Position numbers and translations under genes: made by a program
Assembly (NCBI RefSeq): GCF_001552075.1
Contig: NZ_BCQM01000008.1
Location: 1-64,000 of the forward strand
Source: Arthrobacter luteolus NBRC 107841
GTDB lineage: Bacteria; Actinomycetota; Actinomycetes; Actinomycetales; Micrococcaceae
Length of the DNA: 64,000 nt
Reading direction: 5' to 3'
Notes under the pieces: model-generated
Seen by the model: the letters and a program-made list of their open reading frames with translations, nothing else
What the model was told of the DNA's origin: nothing
Databases searched by the model: none
In this document: piece after piece, positions 51,521-58,370 of the stretch
Layout of the letters: every line of letters begins with the position of its first letter
How positions within the stretch are numbered: the stretch's first letter is position 1

Positions 51521-51536
51521 GGCATGTTAATGCCAT
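51519..51536. promoter_or_regulatory. Palindrome at regulator start codon
   Basis: ATGGCAT-GTTA-ATGCCAT, a perfect 7-4-7 palindrome touching the minus-strand start codon. It is a candidate autoregulatory operator in the 243-base divergent region shared with the peptide gene. Confidence 0.55.
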
Positions 51537-51723
51537 TCTCCACTGAATTCCCCAGTTTGGGCACCTAAGTCTGTGAAATCCGTGCTTTCCAGCGTGTCGC
51601 CGAGCTCCTGCGAACAGGTTACAAGACGGTTACGGGCATCAACCGGCCATGACAGGAAGCTGAAATTGGGAAGTGTGGACATGCCCTCTCGGGGCGGGGG
51701 AAGCTTTCGGAGTCAAACACGAC

Positions 51724-51741
51724 CGGCTGTGCAACCAGCCG
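51724..51741. promoter_or_regulatory. Dyad upstream of peptide gene
   Basis: CGGCTG-TGCAAC-CAGCCG, a perfect 6-6-6 inverted repeat ending eight bases before the ribosome-binding site of the 17-codon gene. It could be an operator or an RNA hairpin controlling translation. Confidence 0.45.
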
Positions 51742-51763
51742 AACTAAAAGAGGGGATACGACC

Positions 51764-51817
51764 ATGGAGAAAGTTACAGGATCGACGGTTTCCATCAAGA
51801 GCTGGGAATGGTTCTGA
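51764..51817 (+). CDS. 17-residue peptide gene, candidate RiPP precursor or pheromone
   Basis: Encodes MEKVTGSTVSIKSWEWF, then TGA. AGAGGGGA lies eight bases before the ATG, a strong ribosome site. The peptide has five Ser/Thr residues in positions 5-13 (possible substrates of dehydration chemistry) and an aromatic Ser-Trp-Glu-Trp-Phe end. It lies between a divergent LuxR-type regulator and a gene for a LanB-elimination-domain-like protein 97 bases downstream. CCCC/GGGG repeats in the gap can form a weak hairpin that would favour peptide over enzyme. Too short for usual gene callers. That it is a precursor or signal is inference. Confidence 0.6.
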   Translation: MEKVTGSTVSIKSWEWF

Positions 51818-51914
51818 TTTAGTCCCCTCGCCTTGGGGGAAGAACCAACCAGCAGCACACATATAGACCCGCCCCAGCGGTGGTAACCAGCTTTGAACCC
51901 GGAGGAAGATCGCC

Positions 51915-52874
51915 ATGAGCCAGCTAACAGCAGTTCGAAACGCCTCGCGAACTAATGCAAGCACTCACTGGTGGACGCTTTCTATCTACACCGGCGGCTT
52001 CGATGTAGCGGACGGCATCATTGGAGAACTGGTTACCCCGCTGGCGGCGCAGGCGCAGCTTTGGGGAGCGCAGCGTTGGTTTTACACCCGCTGCTCCGAA
52101 CCCTCAAACGCCCACGTGAGGATTAAGATCCTTGCGCCGCATGAAACCCTGGAGCGGCTGCAGTCGCTTCTCGGTGCGCTGCAGGAACAGGCAAGCGGTG
52201 TCATCGGGCACCTGAGCGTGACGCATGCTTTTGGAGATCCGGCCTGCGACCGGCTTGGTCCGGGCGGCGCTGAGCAGCAGGACCCGCGGGTGGAGGCCGA
52301 TCTCGCCAAATATGGCGGTGTAGACGGACTGGCCCTGGCCGAAGAAGTTTTTGAACTCTCCTCTGACCTGGGTACCTGGGCAACGGCCCGCTTCCCCAAG
52401 GTTCAGAACAGGTGGGCGCTGGGCTCACTGCTTCTTTTCGATTCGGCCCGCAGCATGATGAAGGGTCCGCGCGCCTCCAGCTGGCCGGACCGGCGGCGGC
52501 TTTCCTGGGATTACTACTGGGACAGCCATCTGCGCAGCTGCACCGCAGGCTTCGGTCCCCGCGCCGCGAGCGTCCGTCAGGCAATGACGGTCCAGGTCAG
52601 TGCCAAGGTCATGCCTACGCACCGCCTGATGGCAGCCACGGCCGCTGAATCCGCGGTTGAGAACTGGCGACGCCGCTGGTTCCGCACCATGGACACCTAT
52701 CTTTACCGGGCAGACAAGGCCCGCGTCAGCCGCAGCGCCCAGCACCTCACCGTTTACCAGGCGCACATGCTGCTGAACCGGCTTGGCCTGTCCCTCCGCG
52801 AAGAGGCTGCCATGGGCCTCTACGCGAGGACCTGGAGCACAGAGCGCGAAGCCCTGCTCCTGGACAAGCACTAG
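51915..52874 (+). CDS. Stand-alone thiopeptide-type/LanB elimination-domain-like protein
   Basis: A 319-residue protein with the family blocks of the thiopeptide-type bacteriocin biosynthesis domain (SpaB_C): His-Trp-Trp-Thr-Leu-Ser-Ile-Tyr (18-25), Arg-Trp-Phe-Tyr-Thr-Arg then Ala-His-Val-Arg69-Ile-Lys71, Lys-Tyr-Gly-Gly-Val-Asp-Gly-Leu-Ala-Leu-Ala-Glu-Glu-Val-Phe near 130, and Ala-His284-Met-Leu-Leu-Asn-Arg-Leu-Gly-Leu. In lantibiotic dehydratases this domain eliminates glutamate from glutamylated Ser/Thr; in thiopeptides relatives do elimination or pyridine formation. The essential His is kept, but the second Arg of the usual Arg-x-Arg is Lys. No glutamylation-domain partner is present. 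GGAGGAAG precedes the ATG. Likely acts on the 17-residue peptide. Confidence 0.75.
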   Translation: MSQLTAVRNASRTNASTHWWTLSIYTGGFDVADGIIGELVTPLAAQAQLWGAQRWFYTRCSEPSNAHVRIKILAPHETLERLQSLLGALQEQASGVIGHLSVTHAFGDPACDRLGPGGAEQQDPRVEADLAKYGGVDGLALAEEVFELSSDLGTWATARFPKVQNRWALGSLLLFDSARSMMKGPRASSWPDRRRLSWDYYWDSHLRSCTAGFGPRAASVRQAMTVQVSAKVMPTHRLMAATAAESAVENWRRRWFRTMDTYLYRADKARVSRSAQHLTVYQAHMLLNRLGLSLREEAAMGLYARTWSTEREALLLDKH

Positions 52875-52901
52875 CCGATCCGGACGGTCCGGGGGAACAT
52901 C

Positions 52902-53117
52902 TTGCAGAAGAAAGAGGTCGTTGCTGTGGCACAACGGAATGAACTGGTTCTGGCCGCGGACCAAAAAGATCTGGGAGCCGTCCTGGGATGCAGCGAAGAC
53001 ACGATCGAAGACATGCGCGACATGGGGTACGTCGAGTCGCGTGGAGAGCTCTGGAGTGTCGGGCCGGCGCGTGACTATCTGAGGGATGCGGCTTGGGCAG
53101 ACGGTCTCTGGGACTGA
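52902..53117 (+). CDS. Small helix-turn-helix-like protein of the peptide locus
   Basis: Up to 71 residues. Lys-Asp-Leu-Gly-Ala-Val-Leu-Gly-Cys-Ser-Glu-Asp-Thr-Ile-Glu-Asp-Met-Arg reads like a helix-turn-helix, followed by Gly-Tyr-Val-Glu-Ser-Arg-Gly-Glu-Leu-Trp-Ser-Val, a possible wing. No named family. The TTG at 52902 has GGGGGAA close upstream; a GTG at 52926 with AAAGAGG would give 63 residues. It starts 27 bases after the LanB-like gene and precedes a strong terminator, so it is the last gene of that transcript. It may assist recognition or regulation. Confidence 0.55.
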   Translation: MQKKEVVAVAQRNELVLAADQKDLGAVLGCSEDTIEDMRDMGYVESRGELWSVGPARDYLRDAAWADGLWD

Positions 53118-53206
53118 ACTGCACCACACAAACGTCCGCCGAATCGGGACGGTTCCACTGCGGGAGCCAATGACGAAGCGGCGGCGAGGGGTATGACACC
53201 CCACAA

Positions 53207-53258
53207 GGACGGATCTGCCTGTGTCCCCCCTGCAGGCGGATCCGTCCTTTATGTTTTT
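53207..53258 (+). terminator. Rho-independent terminator of the peptide locus
   Basis: GGACGGATCTGCCTG pairs with CAGGCGGATCCGTCC (14 of 15 pairs canonical, one T-G), followed by TTTATGTTTTT. A smaller GGGGT-ATGAC-ACCCC hairpin lies just upstream (53187-53201). Confidence 0.9.
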
Positions 53259-53355
53259 CTCTCCCCAGTTGTTCAGTAGCCTTACTAATTTTGTATAGGG
53301 TAGTTGTGGGGCGGCGCCGTGCGCCGCTGCAATGTTCGACGAGATGGAGGCTTTC

Positions 53356-55578
53356 ATGGCTGATCAGAGCACTTCCGCAAACGGACTGCCCATTCCCGGT
53401 GCACCGGCTCCCCAGGCCCCGGGCCTGGCGGAACCGGTCGAGCCGCATGAACCCCTGCCCCCCAAGCCCGATCAGGACGGGCCGGAGACGGTTTCCCCCA
53501 CGGGGGTACCGACGGGAGCTCCGAAGACCGCGAATGCGCAGTCCGGCCGTTACCTGACCACCGCACAGGGTGCCAGGCTGCAGGATACCGACCATTCCTT
53601 GAAGGCCGGCCCGCGCGGGCCGGTGCTGCTGCAGGACCATCACCTGCGGGAGAAAATCACCCACTTCGACCACGAGCGGATCCCCGAGCGGGTGGTCCAC
53701 GCCCGCGGGGCAGCCGCGCACGGTGTCTTCACCGCCAACGGGGCGGCAGAGGGAATCACCCGCGCCGGGTTCCTCGCCAAAAACGCCCAGACGCCGGTCT
53801 TCGTCCGTTTCTCCACGGTCCTCGGCTCACGGGGATCCTCCGATACGGTCCGTGATACGCGCGGGTTCGCCACGAAGTTCTATACGGACGAGGGCACCTT
53901 CGACCTGGTCGGCAACAACATCCCGGTGTTCTTCATCCAGGACGCGATCAAGTTCCCCGATGTAATTCACGCCGGCAAACCGCACCCGGACCGGGAGATC
54001 CCCCAGGCCCAGAGCGCCCATGACACCTTCTGGGACTTCGTTTCGCTGCACACCGAGGCGCAGCACCACACGATGTGGAACATGTCCGACCGGGGTATCC
54101 CGCGTTCCTACCGGACCATGGAAGGGTTCGGCGTCCACACCTTCCGCATGCTCAACGCCAAGGGTGAAACGTCCCTGGTGAAGTTCCACTGGAAGCCCCG
54201 GCTGGGTGTGCACTCGCTGGTCTGGGAAGAAGCCCAGATCATCAACGGCATGGATCCCGACTTCCACCGCCGGGACCTGGCGGATGCCATTGAATCCGGC
54301 GCCTACCCGGAGTGGGACCTTGGGGTCCAGGTCTTCCCGGACACGGAAGAGGAGATGTTCGAGGGCATCGACCTCCTGGACCCGACCAAGATTGTTCCGG
54401 AGGAGCTGGCCCCGGTGCAGATTATCGGCACCATGACCCTGAACCGGAACACCACCAACTACTTCGCCGAAACCGAGCAGGTCGCCTTCCACCCCGGTCA
54501 CCTGGTCCCCGGCATCGACGTGACGAATGACCCGCTGTTGCAGGGCCGGCTGTTCTCCTACATCGATACGCAGCTGACGCGCCTGGGGGGACCGAACTTC
54601 CACCAGATCCCGATCAACCGCCCGCACGCCCCGGTGAATGACATGCTCAGGGACGGCTTCCACCAGGATGCCGTGCACAGCGGGGTGGCGCCGTACCGGC
54701 CCAATTCTCTGGACGGCGGGTGCCCCTTCCTGGCGGGTGCGGACATGGGGGCCTTTATCGATGTCCCCGTTCCGGTGGCGGAATCGCGGAAGGTTCGGCA
54801 AAGCCCGGCCAGCTTTGAAGACCACTACAGCCAGCCGCGGCAGTTCTTCCGCTCGCTGACGCCGGTGGAGCAGGACCATTTGATTCAGGCCTACACCTTT
54901 GAGCTGGGCAAGTGCTACGAGGAGAACATCCGCATCCGCCAGCTGCAGGAGCTGGCGAACATCGACGAGCGGCTCTGTGCTGAAGTGGCTGCCGGTCTGG
55001 GTCTGCCCGCGCCGGCGCCGGCCGTGACCGTGGAAGACGCTGATCCGAGCCCGGCCCTTAGCCAGGTCGGTAAATCATGGCCCGTCGCCGGCCGCATCAT
55101 CGGCATCCTGGCGGACGACACCACCGACCTCGCCGCGTTGGAGCAGATACGCGCAGCGATTGATGCTGCGGATATGGTTCCCCTGATCATCGCGCCGCGC
55201 GGCGGAAAGCTGGGGGGCCAGGTGCCGGCCCAGCGGACCTACCTCACGGCCCGTTCCACCGAGTTCGACGCCGTGATCGTCGCCGGTGCAGGCGAACATG
55301 GCGCTGATGACGCGGACAGCCTTGATGCCAAGGCCGGAAACCCGGCGGGACATCCCGCCATTGATCCCCGCGTCGCGATCCTCCTCACCGAGGCCTACCG
55401 GCATTCCAAGGCGCTGGCGGCCTGGGGCCCGGGTGCAGCGGTGCTGGCGGCCTCGGGTATTCCGGGAGACGCCCCGGGCATCATTTCAGCCTCTCCCGCG
55501 CAGATCGTCCCGGCACTGACGGAGCTGCTGGCGCAGCACCGGGTATGGGAGCGCTTCCCGGCGGCGCCCAGCGCCTAA
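53356..55578 (+). CDS. katE: Large-subunit catalase (KatE/HPII type)
   Basis: Monofunctional heme catalase of 740 residues. The catalytic His region is Phe-Asp-His-Glu-Arg-Ile-Pro-Glu-Arg-Val-Val-His-Ala-Arg-Gly; the distal Asn is in Leu-Val-Gly-Asn-Asn-Ile-Pro-Val-Phe-Phe-Ile-Gln-Asp; the proximal heme Tyr is in Arg-Leu-Phe-Ser-Tyr-Ile-Asp-Thr-Gln. The C-terminal 150 residues form the flavodoxin/DJ-1-like domain found only in large catalases. The N-terminal 60 residues are Pro-rich. I chose ATG 53356, five bases after GGAGG, over an ATG 24 bases upstream. It could remove peroxide made by the amine and GMC oxidases, though it is not co-transcribed with them. Confidence 0.95.
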   Translation: MADQSTSANGLPIPGAPAPQAPGLAEPVEPHEPLPPKPDQDGPETVSPTGVPTGAPKTANAQSGRYLTTAQGARLQDTDHSLKAGPRGPVLLQDHHLREKITHFDHERIPERVVHARGAAAHGVFTANGAAEGITRAGFLAKNAQTPVFVRFSTVLGSRGSSDTVRDTRGFATKFYTDEGTFDLVGNNIPVFFIQDAIKFPDVIHAGKPHPDREIPQAQSAHDTFWDFVSLHTEAQHHTMWNMSDRGIPRSYRTMEGFGVHTFRMLNAKGETSLVKFHWKPRLGVHSLVWEEAQIINGMDPDFHRRDLADAIESGAYPEWDLGVQVFPDTEEEMFEGIDLLDPTKIVPEELAPVQIIGTMTLNRNTTNYFAETEQVAFHPGHLVPGIDVTNDPLLQGRLFSYIDTQLTRLGGPNFHQIPINRPHAPVNDMLRDGFHQDAVHSGVAPYRPNSLDGGCPFLAGADMGAFIDVPVPVAESRKVRQSPASFEDHYSQPRQFFRSLTPVEQDHLIQAYTFELGKCYEENIRIRQLQELANIDERLCAEVAAGLGLPAPAPAVTVEDADPSPALSQVGKSWPVAGRIIGILADDTTDLAALEQIRAAIDAADMVPLIIAPRGGKLGGQVPAQRTYLTARSTEFDAVIVAGAGEHGADDADSLDAKAGNPAGHPAIDPRVAILLTEAYRHSKALAAWGPGAAVLAASGIPGDAPGIISASPAQIVPALTELLAQHRVWERFPAAPSA

Positions 55579-55609
55579 CCGGACTGCCATCGGACCTGGC
55601 AGCACCAAC

Positions 55610-55648
55610 GGCGGGCCCGGAGCGGAGGAATCCTGCTCCGGACCCGCC
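55610..55648. terminator. Stem-loop terminator after catalase
   Basis: GGCGGG-C-CCGGAGC and GCTCCGG-A-CCCGCC form a 13-pair stem with one mismatch. It lies between the convergent catalase and winged-helix genes; a short TTT follows on the plus strand. The next 120 bases hold nothing recognisable. Confidence 0.75.
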
Positions 55649-55770
55649 GCTGGTTTCAAAGCAAACGGCCAGCCTTCAATGGAAAACGTCCAGCTCCAAG
55701 GGAAGCTCCAAAGGAAGACGGCCACCGTGGACAGGCAGCCAGCGGCGCCGGTGCCCGGGCCGCCCGGTTG

Positions 55771-56199
55771 CTAGGCGGGGTTCCGTTCCTGCGGCGGGGC
55801 GGGGTGCTCCATCGCCTTGATGAGGACCAGCAGCGCCTGCCGCAGGTCGTCCGTCTCCGGCTTGCCCTCACAGGTTTGCTTCCTCAGCGCAAGGTCATCC
55901 AGGATTTGCTGCCCAGCCCCGCTCCTGGACCACATCTGCTGCGGGGACGGGTCGGCATATCCGGCGGCGTCCAGGGCAGCCAGGCCGGCGGCTGCGTTGC
56001 CCGCCGTCAGGCCCGCCTTTTCGGCAACCTCGGCCACCGGAACTCCGCCTGTGGAGAGCGCCCTCAGGGCGGCGAGGGAATCTTCCGTCAGTGACAAACC
56101 GGCCAAATAGTGGATTCTGGCCTGTCCTGACAGGTGGGCGGCAGCACCCAGCAGCAGGTGCAGGTTACCGGCCGCAGGCACGGGCTGATCAGCGCCCAA
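55771..56199 (-). CDS. Winged-helix-like hypothetical protein
   Basis: A 142-residue protein. After a hydrophobic helix come Leu-Thr-Glu-Asp-Ser-Leu-Ala-Ala-Leu-Arg-Ala-Leu-Ser and Val-Ala-Glu-Val-Ala-Glu-Lys-Ala-Gly-Leu-Thr then Ala-Gly-Leu-Ala-Ala-Leu-Asp-Ala-Ala-Gly-Tyr (about 40-90), which read as a MarR-type winged helix. Function unknown. I propose the TTG at 56199: it overlaps the zinc-ribbon stop by eleven bases and has AGGGTGG upstream. The longer frame starting at 56319 would lie wholly over the zinc-ribbon gene and begins with Pro/Arg-rich sequence. Confidence 0.65.
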   Translation of the reverse strand: MGADQPVPAAGNLHLLLGAAAHLSGQARIHYLAGLSLTEDSLAALRALSTGGVPVAEVAEKAGLTAGNAAAGLAALDAAGYADPSPQQMWSRSGAGQQILDDLALRKQTCEGKPETDDLRQALLVLIKAMEHPAPPQERNPA

Positions 56200-56380
56200 T
56201 GCGCCACCCTGGGGGAGTCCAGCCGGCTGGAACTTCGTGGCCTGCGAAGGTCTCGCAGGCCGAACAGGTGTAGCTGACCACACCGGGACCGCCGTCGGAC
56301 GGGGCCGTGTAGTACTCATAGATCAAATAATCGTCGACGCCGCAGTCATGGCACTGCGGCAAATGCGCCGGAAGGCCCAT
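56189..56380 (-). CDS. Small zinc-ribbon-like protein
   Basis: A 63-residue protein with two cysteine pairs, Cys-His-Asp-Cys-Gly (10-13) and Tyr-Thr-Cys-Ser-Ala-Cys-Glu (38-41), 25 residues apart, a zinc-ribbon arrangement. Between them is Tyr-Leu-Ile-Tyr-Glu-Tyr-Tyr. CGGAG precedes the ATG. It overlaps the winged-helix gene, so both are translated together. It is divergent from the GAF-ANTAR gene. No function is known. Confidence 0.7.
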   Translation of the reverse strand: MGLPAHLPQCHDCGVDDYLIYEYYTAPSDGGPGVVSYTCSACETFAGHEVPAGWTPPGWRIGR

Positions 56381-56504
56381 TTATAACTCCGTAAGGTATC
56401 CAGAAGCCATGGCCGCGTCTTGACCGTATCCCGATATCGTAGTATCTAACCTCGGACACGACAATCGGGGAACTCAGTGCGGGCACAGGGCGGGGAAATA
56501 AAAC

Positions 56505-57242
56505 ATGGATGACCTCAGGTCCGGGACGGCGACGGCGGCCCGGCTGCAGGATCTGCTGGTGCACCACGAAGACGTTCTGGAGTTCCTCCAGCATCTGGCC
56601 CGCCTGAGCGCATCCTCGCTGTCCTCCAAGGGGATGGTGTACTGCGGCATCACCCTGCAGCGCTCCCGCGAACTCAGCTTCACCGTCGCGAGCAGCGACA
56701 GTACTGCGCTGGAGATGGACGAAATGCAGTACGCCTTTGACGACGGACCCTGCCTGCACGCACTCCGCGTCCACGAACCCGTCCATGTCCCCGACACTTC
56801 CCTCGACGAGCGGTGGCCGCAGTACCTGCAGCACGTCGTGGCCCAGGGCGTGAACACGATGTACGCCGTGCCGCTCGACCTTGAGGGGCACTCACGGGCC
56901 GCCCTGAACCTCTATTCCCGCTCCGCCGGGGTGTTCGACGAGGAGTTCCAGCGCGTAGCCCGGACCTACGCGGCCGAAGCATCCCTGGCACTGCGGCTGG
57001 CCGTGCGGATGTCCCAGCGTGCCACCACGGTCGAAGACCTGCAGGCGGTGCTGCAGTCCCGGACCGACATAGACCTGGCAGTCGGCATCATCATGGGGCA
57101 GAACCGCTGCACCCAGCGCGAAGCGTTCGAGACGCTGAAACGGGCTTCAAACAGCCGCAACCTCAAGCTCAAGGTCCTGGCCGGTGAGCTGGTGGCCCGG
57201 CTGAACGGCGCTCCATCCGAAACCCACTTCCAGCCCTCATGA
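56505..57242 (+). CDS. GAF and ANTAR domain regulator
   Basis: A 245-residue cytosolic sensor and RNA-binding antiterminator. A GAF domain covers about 20-165 (Phe-Asp-Asp-Gly-Pro-Cys-Leu-His-Ala-Leu is its actinobacterial signature) and an ANTAR domain covers about 175-235 (Leu-Gln-Ser-Arg-Thr-Asp-Ile-Asp-Leu-Ala-Val-Gly-Ile-Ile-Met, then Ala-Phe-Glu-Thr-Leu-Lys-Arg-Ala-Ser). ANTAR domains bind paired hexaloop hairpins in leader RNAs. Its target is unknown. The stop overlaps the oxidoreductase start by four bases, an unusual coupling of regulator and metabolic enzyme. Confidence 0.95.
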   Translation: MDDLRSGTATAARLQDLLVHHEDVLEFLQHLARLSASSLSSKGMVYCGITLQRSRELSFTVASSDSTALEMDEMQYAFDDGPCLHALRVHEPVHVPDTSLDERWPQYLQHVVAQGVNTMYAVPLDLEGHSRAALNLYSRSAGVFDEEFQRVARTYAAEASLALRLAVRMSQRATTVEDLQAVLQSRTDIDLAVGIIMGQNRCTQREAFETLKRASNSRNLKLKVLAGELVARLNGAPSETHFQPS

Positions 57243-58285
57243 CCGGCGGCCTGGAGCAAGCCTTGCCCATCCGCACGGCCCTGTTTGGTTTCGGGCTGGG
57301 CGGCAGGGTGTTTCATGCCCCGCTGATCGGGCAGGACCCGCAGTACTCACTGGACGTGATCGTCACCGCCGATCCCGCACGCGCAGCCGCCGCAGCGGCT
57401 GCCTACCCGGCCGCCGCCGTCGTGCCTTCCGCCGAAGCGGCCCTGGAACGCGCAGGCAGCCTGGACCTCGCCGTCATCAGTACCCCGCCGGGCACCCACG
57501 CACCGCTGGCCCGGGCTGCCCTGGGAGCGGGGCTCAGTGTTGTGGTGGATAAACCCTTTGCGCACACCCCGGACGCCGCCGCGGGCCTCATCGAACAGGC
57601 CGCAGCCGCCGGGAAGACACTGACGGTGTTCCAAAACCGCCGCTGGGACGGGGATTTCCTCACCCTGCGCGGAATCCTGAACCGCGGCGAACTGGGAACC
57701 GTGACCCGCTTCGAGTCCCGGATGGAGAGCTATAAACCCGCCGTCAGCAAACCCTGGAAGATTGCCTCTCCAGCGGCCGACGGCGGCGGGATCCTCTTCG
57801 ATCTGGGCCCGCACCTGATCGACCAGGCGCTGGCGCTTTTCGGGCCGGCCGAGCCGGTGTACGCCGAAATTTCCGCACGGCGCGGCGACGGGGGACCGGA
57901 CGACGACGTTTTTGCCGTCCTGCAGCATGCTTCGGGCGTGCAGACACATTTGTGGATGAACTCGCTCGCCCCTCAGTCCGGAGAGCGTTTCCGGGTGACC
58001 GGGTCCGGGGCGTCCTGGGTCAAGCGCGGGACGGATCCCCAGGAAGAGCAGCTCGATGCCGGGCTGCTGCCCGGAGAGCCCGGCTACGGGGCCGAGGAAC
58101 CGGCACAGTGGGGATTGCTGGGGCGGGACGGGTCCGCCGTGCGCGTGCCCACCGAGCCGGGACGCTACCAGGATTTCTACGCCGGTCTCGCCGGCGCCCT
58201 CCTGCGGGGGGATGCGGTACCGGTGGATCCGGCGGACTCGCTGTGCGGGTTGGAAATCATACGCCTGCTCCACGCCGGCCTGTAA
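57239..58285 (+). CDS. Gfo/Idh/MocA family oxidoreductase
   Basis: NAD(P)-dependent dehydrogenase of 348 residues. The N-terminal Rossmann fold has Leu-Phe-Gly-Phe-Gly-Leu-Gly-Gly-Arg (about 14-22) and Val-Val-Asp-Lys-Pro-Phe-Ala near 101, the variant of the usual Glu-Lys-Pro motif. The C-terminal domain contains Asp-Leu-Gly-Pro-His-Leu-Ile-Asp-Gln (about 183-191), the active-site His/Asp region. Family members act on sugars, inositols and sugar alcohols. It is translationally coupled to the GAF-ANTAR gene and followed after 85 bases by an MFS gene. Confidence 0.92.
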   Translation: MTGGLEQALPIRTALFGFGLGGRVFHAPLIGQDPQYSLDVIVTADPARAAAAAAAYPAAAVVPSAEAALERAGSLDLAVISTPPGTHAPLARAALGAGLSVVVDKPFAHTPDAAAGLIEQAAAAGKTLTVFQNRRWDGDFLTLRGILNRGELGTVTRFESRMESYKPAVSKPWKIASPAADGGGILFDLGPHLIDQALALFGPAEPVYAEISARRGDGGPDDDVFAVLQHASGVQTHLWMNSLAPQSGERFRVTGSGASWVKRGTDPQEEQLDAGLLPGEPGYGAEEPAQWGLLGRDGSAVRVPTEPGRYQDFYAGLAGALLRGDAVPVDPADSLCGLEIIRLLHAGL

Positions 58286-58370
58286 ATCCGCGGGCGGGCC
58301 GGGCGTAACCAGCCGCCGCCGACGCGACCCAAATCACGGTGTGGCGCTCGTCTCCCCTAGCATTTTAGGA

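Noticed and set aside
51573-51866. 97-codon plus-strand frame across the regulator-peptide intergenic region
   Set aside because: No ribosome site, Arg/Ser/Pro-rich translation and overlap with the much better supported 17-codon gene in another frame.
51915-52874. Calling the LanB-like protein a peptide aminoacyl-tRNA ligase or part of a full thiopeptide cluster
   Set aside because: Those ligases carry the glutamylation-type domain, not the elimination domain seen here. No YcaO, full LanB, LanC, protease or exporter is nearby.
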